Below are positions 24,768 through 33,066 of a DNA stretch of 34,843 nucleotides, one piece after another; the stretch's first letter is position 1; every line of letters begins with the position of its first letter. Under the pieces are notes generated by a model. The model made no database searches and had not been told where the DNA came from. It worked only from the letters and a program-made list of their open reading frames with translations. Source of the stretch: Acidobacteriota bacterium (GTDB lineage: Bacteria > Acidobacteriota > Blastocatellia > Pyrinomonadales > Pyrinomonadaceae); NCBI GenBank assembly GCA_003222895.1, contig QHXI01000075.1, forward strand, positions 1 to 34,843, in the 5' to 3' direction. The translations under genes and the position numbers were made by a program.

Positions 24768-26696
24768 TCAGTCGAACCAGCGCTTGTAGACTCTCACGGG
24801 CATCCGCACAGTTTTTGATCCGCGCAGGCCGAACCACGAAACGCCTTCCTGCAACATGTCAATTTCCAGAATGTACTCGCCCGGCTCCTTCGGGGCGTTG
24901 ACCATCAACTGAAATTCCGCTTCCTCTCCTGGTTTCAGATCGCGCATCAACGGCGCACGTCCATCATCATTCGCAACGGCATCGCCGTTTCGATCCAACC
25001 AGTGGTTTCCGAGATTCACCTGAAACTGATCGCCTGCCCGTTCACGCGCCAGCCAGGTGACGTTGCCGATATTGCGCACCAGAGCGCGGACGGTTGCCGG
25101 CTGCCTCATGTGCAATTGTGCGGGATAATCAATCGGCCGAAGCTCAGCGCGTAAAGCTTCAAACGGCAGCGGCGAAAGTTTACGCGGTAGTCCTTGCGCA
25201 ATGTAAAGGGTGTAGGGATCTCTTCGCAAAAGGATCTGACAACGTGGGCAGGTGCTCTCGGTCGTGATTACAACTCCGCCGTCAGGGGCGGGAACATCGG
25301 GCGGCAACATCACAAACTTGTTTGCCGGAAGATGACTCAGTGTTGCATACCAAAGCACTTGAATGTAGCCGGGAATCGGCGACGTATGCGCAATGTAAAC
25401 CGGCCGCGAGTCTGACGCGCTCACCGCCAAAGGTAATATCGTCGAGAAGTAATCAGCGTCGAAGAGATAAATTCGTTGGGTAGTCTCCGCTGTCTTGCGA
25501 TGAACCCATTGAAAGTAAAATCCTTGCGCAAGGATCAGCACGATCGCGGTGACGGCAAACGCTTGCCGTCCGCGAGACTTTTTCTCGAACAACCAGTGCC
25601 ACGCAGGCAGGGTAAGGATGATTAAGAACATCGGCACCGCAGCCAATCGCAGAGTATGAAGATAATCTTTCGTGAACGACGAGGGCACAAACGAAACGGC
25701 CAAGCCATAAACCACGAATCGCCACCAGGGATCGACGTGTTTTCGCTTGATGAAAAGAAACAGACTCGCCAGGGCGAGCGCGAACGTCGCCAATAGCAGT
25801 TGACCCAGGCCATAGATCGCGGCGATCTGAAAGTAATCGGGATCGCCGTGGACGATCATTCGCCACATGTTGAGATTGCCGGCATAGTGCTTGACGAATT
25901 CCCAAACGATCTCAAGATAACCCGTTTGCGGCGTGATGTAAGTGATCACATCGAACCTGGCTCGCAGCGCGCCGGGATGTCTGAAGTGAAAAATTACAAT
26001 CGGAATTATCGAGACGGCGTACAGAACCCAGACGCGCAGAATCGATGGCAGTCGCCTCGGCGCGCGAAAAAACAGCAGGCCCAACGCGAGCATCGGCGCC
26101 AACAGACGCCCGATTGAGTACGTGTAAGTCAGCAGCGCCAGCGTCGCCGCCAATATCAACGCGTCAATCCAATTCCACGTTGCTTTGTTCACTAACCGGT
26201 AAACGCACCACAGAAACAATGCCAGCAGCAGCGGATAGAGGGCGACTTCGACGACGACGCGGCTCAACTCAAACAACCACGGCATCAACAGCGTCATAAC
26301 CATGACGATGATCGCGACTGAGCGCTGTTTTGTGATTCGGAATGCGAGGATTCCGATTAGCAGCGCCGCGATCAGCCCAGCCGTTGCACTGAATATTCGC
26401 GCAACAGAAATGCTCGGACCTGTGAAGCGATACAGCGCCGCCAAGAGATAGATATAGACAGGATTTTTGTACTCGCCGAACGCGCGGAAGTAGAGCGGCC
26501 ACGCCACGCCAATCTCGTCATGTCCGCTGTGAGCAATTAAGTATGCGTTGTACCCGACGGATGATTCGTCGATGAAAGAGCCAGCCGGAATTGTTCCCGC
26601 ATCATGAAGATAAATCACTGCTCCAATGACGAACACGAACAGGAACGCGAGAGTTGTTGAGTGACGATGAAGAAAAGCTTGAGAGGGCTTTGGCAT
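24768..26696 (-). CDS. GT39/ArnT-type membrane glycosyltransferase with C-terminal Ig-like domain
   Basis: This 642-residue polytopic protein starts with a membrane segment (STTLAFLFVFVIGAVIYLHDAG), followed by the acidic periplasmic loop SFIDESSVGYNAYLIAHSG and FGEYKNPVYIYLLAALYRFTG, the hallmark region of PMT/ArnT glycosyltransferases. About ten further hydrophobic segments run to residue ~400. Residues about 535-642 form the Ig-like module (MRQPATVRALVRNIGNVTWL, GNHWLDRNGD, LKPGEEAEFQL, APKEPGEYILEIDMLQ, GVSWF). It probably transfers sugars from a polyprenyl-phosphate donor on the outer face of the inner membrane. It lies 8 bp downstream of another PMT-type gene, likely one operon, and converges with the hybrid kinase with a 3-bp gap. 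Confidence 0.88.
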   Translation of the reverse strand: MPKPSQAFLHRHSTTLAFLFVFVIGAVIYLHDAGTIPAGSFIDESSVGYNAYLIAHSGHDEIGVAWPLYFRAFGEYKNPVYIYLLAALYRFTGPSISVARIFSATAGLIAALLIGILAFRITKQRSVAIIVMVMTLLMPWLFELSRVVVEVALYPLLLALFLWCVYRLVNKATWNWIDALILAATLALLTYTYSIGRLLAPMLALGLLFFRAPRRLPSILRVWVLYAVSIIPIVIFHFRHPGALRARFDVITYITPQTGYLEIVWEFVKHYAGNLNMWRMIVHGDPDYFQIAAIYGLGQLLLATFALALASLFLFIKRKHVDPWWRFVVYGLAVSFVPSSFTKDYLHTLRLAAVPMFLIILTLPAWHWLFEKKSRGRQAFAVTAIVLILAQGFYFQWVHRKTAETTQRIYLFDADYFSTILPLAVSASDSRPVYIAHTSPIPGYIQVLWYATLSHLPANKFVMLPPDVPAPDGGVVITTESTCPRCQILLRRDPYTLYIAQGLPRKLSPLPFEALRAELRPIDYPAQLHMRQPATVRALVRNIGNVTWLARERAGDQFQVNLGNHWLDRNGDAVANDDGRAPLMRDLKPGEEAEFQLMVNAPKEPGEYILEIDMLQEGVSWFGLRGSKTVRMPVRVYKRWFD

Positions 26697-26704
26697 GTTG
26701 GGGG

Positions 26705-28450
26705 TTAATGTTCGTCCTCTCGAAACAGATAGACGGATCCACCGAAGACAGCTTCTGGGGTCCGATGTCGATACGCATCAAAGAAGTTCTGGCGCTCAGT
26801 CTCGCTGGCCCAATGCCCTTTAACTCTCAACAACTCGGGCACCGTCGAGCCGTTGAGAAAGCTCGCGCCGATGGCGATGTAGCGCGACTTCTCGATTTCC
26901 ACATCGTCATATCGCGTCACGGTAATCGGATTGACTCCGTAATGATGAAGCATGATGAAGTCGCCTAAGAAGCTCGAGCGCACCTTCGTTTCGCCGCGGG
27001 CGCGCAAGTATGCCGCCACTGCTGCCGTATCGTCGCCCCATTCGACGTTCGAATCGGACAAATACCACCAGTGCGGATGCGCCGAAGCCAGCTCGTTCAT
27101 ATAGCTCACGTGATCGGGATAAGCACGCACAGCTTCGACAATCATCCAAGACATCAAAACGACGACAGCGAAGATTCCCGCGCGGAGAACTTTTCGCGAC
27201 TTGCACAAACGAGCGAGCAGCGCGCCACCGAGCATAAACAGAAACGGGTACGCGGGGAGATAGTAGCGCACGCCGATGTCTATGCGGCTGCCGAGCACGT
27301 ACAGCGTATAAATAAGAAACGGCACGAGCATCCAAAGGAAGCTTGGATCTCGTTTCTTGATCCATTCGTAAGTGGCCCAAGCGAGCGACGCCAGTGACAG
27401 AAAGAGAAACGGCAGCGTAGTTTTCAGTGCAAACGCGACGGGAAAGTAATACCACCAACCCATGCGACCATACATGCCTAAGAATCCCGCTGGATGCCCT
27501 TCCGCGTTGTGACGCACCTGTCTAAGAATTCCGAGGATGAAATCAGCCGGCAAGACATGCGAGAGCAAACTGGTGAGCAGAGTAACTTTTCCCGCGACGC
27601 GCGGAAACGATTCCTGAATCCACTGCGCGTCAGGTGCGCCAATCGGCCGGTGCTGAAACAGGTAGCCGGCGTTGATGATTACGACTATGGCGATCGCGAC
27701 GATGACCGCGTGCGCGATCGGGTCTCTCCTCTTATTTTTCCTGGTGCGCCAGATGATGACACCAAAGAAAACTGCCAGGATTGGTCCAGCTAAGAGCATC
27801 GAAAACTTTGCCAGCAGCGCGAATCCCGCGGCCAGGCCAATCCAGGTCGCGTGCTTCAACGATTGCTGGTTCGCATATTGATAAAGGCTTATAAAGAGGA
27901 CGAGGTAACCCAGCGTCGCCGGGATATCTGTTTGGACAACGCGCCCATGCGCCAGAATAGTTGGCTCGAGCACAAACAAAGCAATTGCCAACACGGCCGC
28001 AAAAGAGCCAAATAGCTCGCGCGCGAAACGAAAAATGACCAGGCCGAGAACAACGCTCAACAGGATCATCGGTATGCGCGGCCAGAACGAAAGCGATGCG
28101 AAGCTGTCCGGATTGTTCTCCCAAAAACTTTCCGCGTACGACCACTTCTCGGGAATCGATCCCGGATCGCCGTGAATCTGTTCGGGCTTAACTTCGTTTG
28201 GTTGAATGAAGAGCAGCGGAATGCCCGCGGCGATTTTTGCGAGCGGCGGATGTTCGTTCACAAGTTGGAAGTTCCCGGTGGCCAGATGATAGTATGCCGA
28301 CGGAATCATCACGACCTCGTCCACTGTAATGCTCTTGCGCGAAATCACCGCAAACATCTGGAGTGACATCGCTGCCAGCAACGCTGCGCAGAGCAACTCA
28401 GCAACGTGCGCGGTCGCCCGTGCGCGCAACTTAGCGAACGCGCGCGACAT
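26705..28450 (-). CDS. PMT/ArnT-type membrane glycosyltransferase
   Basis: This polytopic protein has about 581 residues from the ATG at 28450 (MSRAFAKLRAR). An upstream ATG at 28507 would add 19 residues but overlaps the divergent gene. After the first membrane helix comes the acidic loop SITVDEVVMIPSAYYHLATGNFQLVNEHPPLAKIAAGIPLLF, with the DE and HPP pattern of GT39 dolichol- or polyprenyl-phosphate-mannose-type transferases. Later features are ILAHGRVVQTDIPATL and SRIDIGVRYYLPAYPFLFML. A C-terminal soluble part (SDSNVEWGDDTAAVAAYL) follows. It lacks the Ig-like tail of its operon partner at 24768. It probably glycosylates an exported substrate; donor and acceptor are unknown. Confidence 0.87.
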   Translation of the reverse strand: MSRAFAKLRARATAHVAELLCAALLAAMSLQMFAVISRKSITVDEVVMIPSAYYHLATGNFQLVNEHPPLAKIAAGIPLLFIQPNEVKPEQIHGDPGSIPEKWSYAESFWENNPDSFASLSFWPRIPMILLSVVLGLVIFRFARELFGSFAAVLAIALFVLEPTILAHGRVVQTDIPATLGYLVLFISLYQYANQQSLKHATWIGLAAGFALLAKFSMLLAGPILAVFFGVIIWRTRKNKRRDPIAHAVIVAIAIVVIINAGYLFQHRPIGAPDAQWIQESFPRVAGKVTLLTSLLSHVLPADFILGILRQVRHNAEGHPAGFLGMYGRMGWWYYFPVAFALKTTLPFLFLSLASLAWATYEWIKKRDPSFLWMLVPFLIYTLYVLGSRIDIGVRYYLPAYPFLFMLGGALLARLCKSRKVLRAGIFAVVVLMSWMIVEAVRAYPDHVSYMNELASAHPHWWYLSDSNVEWGDDTAAVAAYLRARGETKVRSSFLGDFIMLHHYGVNPITVTRYDDVEIEKSRYIAIGASFLNGSTVPELLRVKGHWASETERQNFFDAYRHRTPEAVFGGSVYLFREDEH

Positions 28451-28494
28451 ATCTATCTCGATGATTGCATCATCGGCTGCCGCCCTCTGATTCA

Positions 28495-31354
28495 ATGGCT
28501 GGTCCATCCAATCCCCGTCAGAAGATCAAAGCTGATTATGTCGCCGGTCTGGTCGTCGCGCTCGCGCCGCTAGTCTATTTCTTCCCGGCGTTGCGCGAGG
28601 GAAGAATACTTTCGCCCGATGACGGCGTAATTTTCAATGTGCCGTTGCGCGTGGCCGCGTCAAACATAATGCGATCGGGCTATTTGCCGCTTTGGGATCC
28701 ATACATCTTCTGCGGCATCCCGCTTCACGGCGCCGCGCAAGCTGGGCTGCTCTTTCCGCTCAACTGGTTCTACTTAATCGCTTCCCCGCCCATCGCTACG
28801 AATCTAATGATGCTGTCGACTTATGCGGTTGCCGGTCGAGCAGATTGGCCACACAAACATTCTGCATACTGCCGCGGTCATGCCGTGGATGCTTTGGGCT
28901 GTCGATGGTTACCTCCGAAACGGTGCGCGCCGCCGCGGCGTCCTGTTAGTCGTACTGATTGCATTACAAGTCTTCGCAGGTCATCAACAAACTCTAGTGT
29001 ACTCGCTAGTGCTCGCCGGCGCGTACGCGTTTGTGATGTCGCGCTCGCTGCACAAAACGCGACCGACGTATTTCGCTTGGGCGGCTTTCATTGTTTCAGG
29101 ATTGGCGCTGGCGGCGGTGCAAATCTTACCGACGTTCGAGTTGCTGCGCAACAGTCTTCGCGCGACGGCGACTTACGAGTTCTTCGGATCTTTTTCGCTG
29201 CCGCCGCGATTTCTACAGACGTTCTTCGCCCCTTACGTTTTGGGCGGAGGCAACGGCCTGATGTTTCGCGCGCCGTACATCGAACGACCATTCTTTGGCG
29301 AGTACGCCGCGTATGCCGGCATTCTCACGCTGATGCTGGCCGCGTTCGTGATGATTTCAAAGCGCGACACCCGCACAAAGTTTTGGGCGGCGGTATTTGT
29401 CGTTGCGCTATTTCTGGCCCTCGGCCGCTTCATGCCGCTTGGTCTCTACCAGATTTTCTATCAAGTGCCCTTGCTCAATTTATTTCGCAGCCCCGCCCGG
29501 CACATGTTGGAAGTTCAATTCGCGCTTGCGGTTTTGGCAGGCCGAGGAATCACTGCAATTCGATCAGCTGAGCGAAGCAGATCGATCACGGCGATGCTAA
29601 TCGGAATCGTGGTCTTTGTGATCACATGCATGGCGGTGACATGGTTTCGTCCGGCTGCTTTTCATCTCAGCCGGGACGTTCCCATCAACGTCCTGCGAGC
29701 GCCTGAATTGTTTCTACCCGTCTTCATTTCCCTGCTGAGCGCGATCGCATTCTCGATGTTCGTGCGCTCAAAGAATCGTCGCGCACTAATATTCGTGTTC
29801 GCCGTGCTGATTTTTGATTTGTTCATTTACGGCAGCGGCAGCGCGTGGCGAACGCACAGTCCGGAGCGCAATTCCGAGCTTTGGCGCGAGCCCGAGGCGG
29901 TTACTTTTCTGCGCGAACATCAGGCACAGGATGCGAGTACACGATTTAGAATTCTCACACAGGATCAAGTGTTCGATCCCAGTCTTCCGATTTCCATCGT
30001 GACACCTGAAGGATTTGATTTCTCTTTGCAGCCTGACATTTACATGATGCACGGGATCGAGAATGCCGCTGGCTACGATGGTTTCGGTCTGTCGCGCTAC
30101 AGCCGTTTGGCCGGCGACATGAAAGTTTGGGGCGAGTTGACTGAGCCTGAACGAACGCTGCGTGGCGACAGTCGCGAACTCGATCTGCTGAATGTGCGTT
30201 ACCTGCTAACACGGCCGATTGCCGTGTCGGCCCCAAAGACTTTTCCTTCAGCGCCTGCGCGTTACGGTAATCAACAGTTTGCGGACACTGATTTGGGTTT
30301 ATCGCCAATCCCGTCGGGCCAGCGCCTGTCGTTCAATGTGCCACCGACTGAAGTGGATCGCATCGCCCTGTTAACCAGTCTTAACTGGTCCGATGTCGTC
30401 CCCGATCACATCGCGGTTGCAGCGATCACTCTGCGCAGCCAGGACGGAAAGACCTTTGATTTTGAGTTACGCGCCGGAGATCACACTTCGGAGTGGTCAT
30501 ACGATCGCCCGGACATGCGCGCGCGCATCAAGCACAAACGCGCGCCCGTTGCGACGAGTTATTCCGTCGATGACGCCAACGGAAAATTCGCAGGACACAC
30601 TTACATCAGTTCGTTCGCACTGCCGGCGAAGACGGTGATTACGTCTGGGTCAATCACGGTCGCGACAGTGAAAGATGCTGCGCAATTAAGTTTGACGGTG
30701 GGGCGCATCTCGTTGGCGAACGGCGCACAAGCGTTTCCGCTGCGCAGCGAATGGATAACGAAGGATTCTTCGTCGCAAGCAATCCCAGCACCGTCAGTTA
30801 CGGTTTCAAGCGATCAGCGATGGAAGAAAGCGGCCGACTTCAAGGACGTGTCCATCTTTGAAAACGCGCGCATGCTGCCGCGTGCCTGGCTGGCGAACGA
30901 AGCTCGCGTGTTGCCTGAGGCTGAGATGCTGCAAGTGATTCGCACCGGCAAATTCACTGACGGTAAAGTTTGGGATCCGCGACAAGTCGCGCTCGTCGAA
31001 GGCAAGATCGATTTCAATTCGAGCTCGCGCGACGCGAACGCAAGCGCAATCCTGATTACGCACGAACCAAATCGCGTGATCGTCGGAGCGAAATCGACGG
31101 AACCGGCAATCCTGGTTTTGAGCGAGAATCACTATCCCGGCTGGCGTGCTTATGTCGACGGAAATCTGGTTGATACTCTCAGGATTGATTACAACCTGCG
31201 CGGCGTTACTATCCCCGCCGGCGAGCACAGGATCGAGTTTGTCTATCGTCCGAAATCCGTGCTAATCGGTTTGGTCATTTCGCTACTAACATTGATCGGG
31301 CTCGCCGTCTGGTGGAATCTTGGTACAGAACCGTTTGCGATAGAAGGCGGGTAG
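28495..31354 (+). pseudogene. YfhO-type membrane protein, interrupted by deletion and frameshift
   Basis: The N-terminus is read from the ATG at 28495 (VVALAPLVYFFPALREGRILSPDDGV, YLPLWDPYIFCGIPLHGAAQ, LLFPLNWFY) and is good YfhO-family sequence up to STYAVAG near 28835. The frame then turns into unrelated residues. The family-like continuation (VEQIGHTNILHTAAVMPWMLW onward) is in another frame, whose open stretch covers 28823-31354. Comparing with the usual YfhO layout, about 30 residues (a short loop and one membrane helix) are missing at the join, so this is an internal deletion of a length not divisible by three. The remainder is intact to the end, including FRSPARHMLEVQFALAVLAG and the closing SENHYPGWRAYVDGN block and last helix. 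Without the lesion it would be a polytopic membrane protein linked to lipoteichoic-acid-like or glycolipid glycosylation. The lesion could be real or an assembly error. Confidence 0.8.
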
Positions 31355-31522
31355 GTCGAGTTTGGAGGAACTACGCAATTACTTAATACCGTGCACACTC
31401 ATCTGACCGCCTCGATCTGGCGGAGCTCTCAAATTGATTTCGAAAACATGATTGCAAGCGCGGATTCGGCAGTTGAAATAAGAAGAGGTAGCCCGCGTGC
31501 ATGCTATCAAGGAGCAGAACAT

Positions 31523-31715
31523 AGCCTGCGAAGCAGGCGCCAGCATAAAGCCGGGGCGTGAGCCCGAGGGAGAGATGGTTGTTAATTCATTTGAAGCCTG
31601 CGGAGCAGGCGCAAGCATAAAGCCTGGGGCGTGAGCCCGAGGGAGAGATGGTTGTTAATTCATTTGAAGCCTGCGGAGCAGGCGCAAGCATAAAGCCTGG
31701 GGCGTGAGCCCCAGG
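31523..31715. repeat. Three direct copies of a 72/73-bp double-hairpin unit
   Basis: The unit AGCCTGCGGAGCAGGC, then CATAAAGC, then the GGGGCGTGAGCCC hairpin plus GAGAGATGGTTGTTAATTC begins at 31523 (72 bp, slightly divergent), 31595 (73 bp) and 31668 (partial, changing after the second hairpin). The first hairpin is GCCTGC-GNA-GCAGGC in all three. The second hairpin is mismatched in copies 1 and 2 and perfect in copy 3. The sequence from 31355 to 31522 before it holds no supported gene. Confidence 0.8.
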
Positions 31716-31775
31716 ATCGCGATAATTATAATTCCTCAAGCCCGCGAAGCGGGCGACAGCTTCAAGGGGAATCTC

Positions 31776-32222
31776 ATGCCCGACTCTTACACGAACCTCC
31801 TCTATCACATCGTGTTCTCAACTAAAGATCGCCGGCCAATCATTACACCTGACTACGAGCCGCGAATTTATGACTATATCGGCGGAACGATTCGTTCACT
31901 CGGTGGAATTTGTTTGGAATTGAACGGCACTGAAGACCATATTCACATGCTCGCCAAGTTGCGACCGGATCGCGCAGTGTCTGACGTTTTGCGCGATCTG
32001 AAGGCAAACGCGAGCGGTTGGATGCACGACGTGTTTCCGGCCCTGACACATTTCTCGTGGCAACGTGGCTATGGTGCATTCACGGTGAGTCAATCAAACG
32101 TCGACGAGGTACGTCGATATATTGCGAAACAAAAGGAGCATCACCGAAAGGTTTCTTTCCGCGATGAGTTTGTTCAATTCTTGAAGGCAAATGGAATTGA
32201 ATACGACGAACGATACATCTAG
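31776..32222 (+). CDS. REP-associated tyrosine transposase (IS200-like Y1)
   Basis: This 148-residue protein starts at the ATG at 31776, chosen because AAGGGGA lies about 5 bases upstream. It opens with YTNLLYHIVFSTKDRRPII, the usual start of the IS200/RAYT family. It carries the HUH metal motif in GTEDHIHMLAKL near residue 58, LKANASGWMH, FSWQRGYGAFTVSQSN and the catalytic tyrosine in EVRRYIAKQKEHH near 120. The length is complete for a Y1 transposase. It nicks and rejoins single-stranded DNA at hairpin-marked ends. The flanking inverted hairpin pairs are its probable substrates and point to a RAYT acting on REP sequences. Confidence 0.92.
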   Translation: MPDSYTNLLYHIVFSTKDRRPIITPDYEPRIYDYIGGTIRSLGGICLELNGTEDHIHMLAKLRPDRAVSDVLRDLKANASGWMHDVFPALTHFSWQRGYGAFTVSQSNVDEVRRYIAKQKEHHRKVSFRDEFVQFLKANGIEYDERYI

Positions 32223-32273
32223 CGTGGAGGCTGTCGCCCTCTCCGCGGGTTCGAATGTCTGTTTGCAAGTTTA

Positions 32274-32493
32274 GCCTGCGGAGCAGGCGTAGGCGTAAAG
32301 CCTGGGGCGTGAGCCCCAGAAAGATAAGAGAGATTCATTCATAGCTCGCGGAGCGAGCGAAAGCGCGATTCGCAAATCACGTAAGCCCCGATGGTGATTC
32401 CGCTGCCGCCCGCTTCGCGGGCTTGGGACACTATCTCTACCGCGATCCTGGGGCTCACGCCCCAGGCTTTATGCCGTCGTGCGCTACGCGCAC
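32274..32493. repeat. Right-hand REP hairpin cluster downstream of the transposase
   Basis: In order: GCCTGC-GGA-GCAGGC at 32274, CCTGGGGC-GTGA-GCCCCAG at 32301, GCTCGC-GGA-GCGAGC at 32344, GCCCGC-TTC-GCGGGC at 32408, CCTGGGGC-TCAC-GCCCCAGG at 32447 and GTGCGC-TAC-GCGCAC at 32479. The first three face one way and the last three the other. This fills most of the 319 bp between the transposase and the next gene; no coding potential is convincing here. Confidence 0.75.
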
Positions 32494-32541
32494 TGTACTG
32501 TTGAAGAATCGCAAGCATGACCCGAATCATGTCCTTCCAGT

Positions 32542-33048
32542 TTAGAGTCTTGGTTTAGAAGAGTTTACTCGCGAACTCCTCCATTTCGTCTCGAGGTTCA
32601 CATCTTTGATCGTCATACCAAAATGTTCAGCCAACATTCTCGCGAACACTTTGATCGGATAGGTCGGGTTATTTGGCTCCTCGGAGGCAAAGGTCAGATG
32701 AAACGACTCAACGATTTCACCAGGATCGCTCACATATAAGATGGCTGTCGGTTTGCCACTGTGCGTTGTTCCGCCAATAACAAGTTTTAGGAGCCGAGTC
32801 CTAGATAAAGCAATTTGAATAACGGGGGGATCCTGATCCTCGAAATCTGGCTCGCCATTGTAGTAGTTGATTTCCGGGTCGAGGGCAATGACTTCGATGA
32901 TCAGTCCTTCATCTACTACCGAAAGCCTGGCGGAACTGGATAGTATTAGATTTCTCGGTAGCGCCCGCGAGGGTATATCCGTACTGAGCATTCTAAGAAA
33001 GACTTCGGTGAACTTGGTTTTGGGTTGACGTACTGCTACCTCCGACAT
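32542..33048 (-). CDS. Hypothetical protein in a nuclease-gene pair
   Basis: This 168-residue protein of unrecognised family has no signal peptide or membrane helix. The middle looks like alternating beta strands (RLSVVDEGLIIEVIALDPEINY, PVIQIALSRTRLLKLVIGG, PTAILYVSDPGEIVESFHLTF), followed by a helix (YPIKVFARMLAEHFGM). It starts 18 bp after the stop of the upstream nuclease-like gene on the same strand, preceded by AGGAGCGAC at a good distance from the ATG at 33048. Cotranscription suggests it works with that protein, for example as an inhibitor, sensor or partner; this is inference only. Confidence 0.72.
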   Translation of the reverse strand: MSEVAVRQPKTKFTEVFLRMLSTDIPSRALPRNLILSSSARLSVVDEGLIIEVIALDPEINYYNGEPDFEDQDPPVIQIALSRTRLLKLVIGGTTHSGKPTAILYVSDPGEIVESFHLTFASEEPNNPTYPIKVFARMLAEHFGMTIKDVNLETKWRSSRVNSSKPRL

Positions 33049-33066
33049 GGTCGCTCCTATCCGAAT

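Larger units (their letters stand above)
31523..32493. mobile_element. REP/RAYT-type element with flanking inverted hairpin pairs
   Basis: A single-tyrosine transposase gene (31776-32222) is bracketed by GC hairpins. The left edge has CCTGGGGC-GTGA-GCCCCAGG at 31696-31715, then 24 bases, then GCCCGC-GAA-GCGGGC at 31740-31754. The right edge has the mirror image: GCCCGC-TTC-GCGGGC at 32408-32422, 24 bases, then the reverse-complement 8-bp stem at 32447-32466. Identical spacing in inverted orientation, and matching flanks (GCATAAAG, GGATCGCG), indicate paired REP units of one element. Extra hairpins lie at 31524, 31596, 31669, 32274, 32344 and 32479. Confidence 0.75.

Noticed and set aside
24750-24780. 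Rho-independent terminator between the converging kinase and ArnT-type genes
   Set aside because: Only 3 bp separate the stop codons and no GC stem with T-tract is present.
31523-31740. CRISPR-like array
   Set aside because: The repeats are directly adjacent 72/73-bp units with no unique spacers, and each unit is itself a double hairpin; they belong to the RAYT neighbourhood.
31379-31808. Minus-strand open frames across the tandem repeats
   Set aside because: They are translations of the repeats (APAPQASNEL recurring) with no ribosome-binding site.
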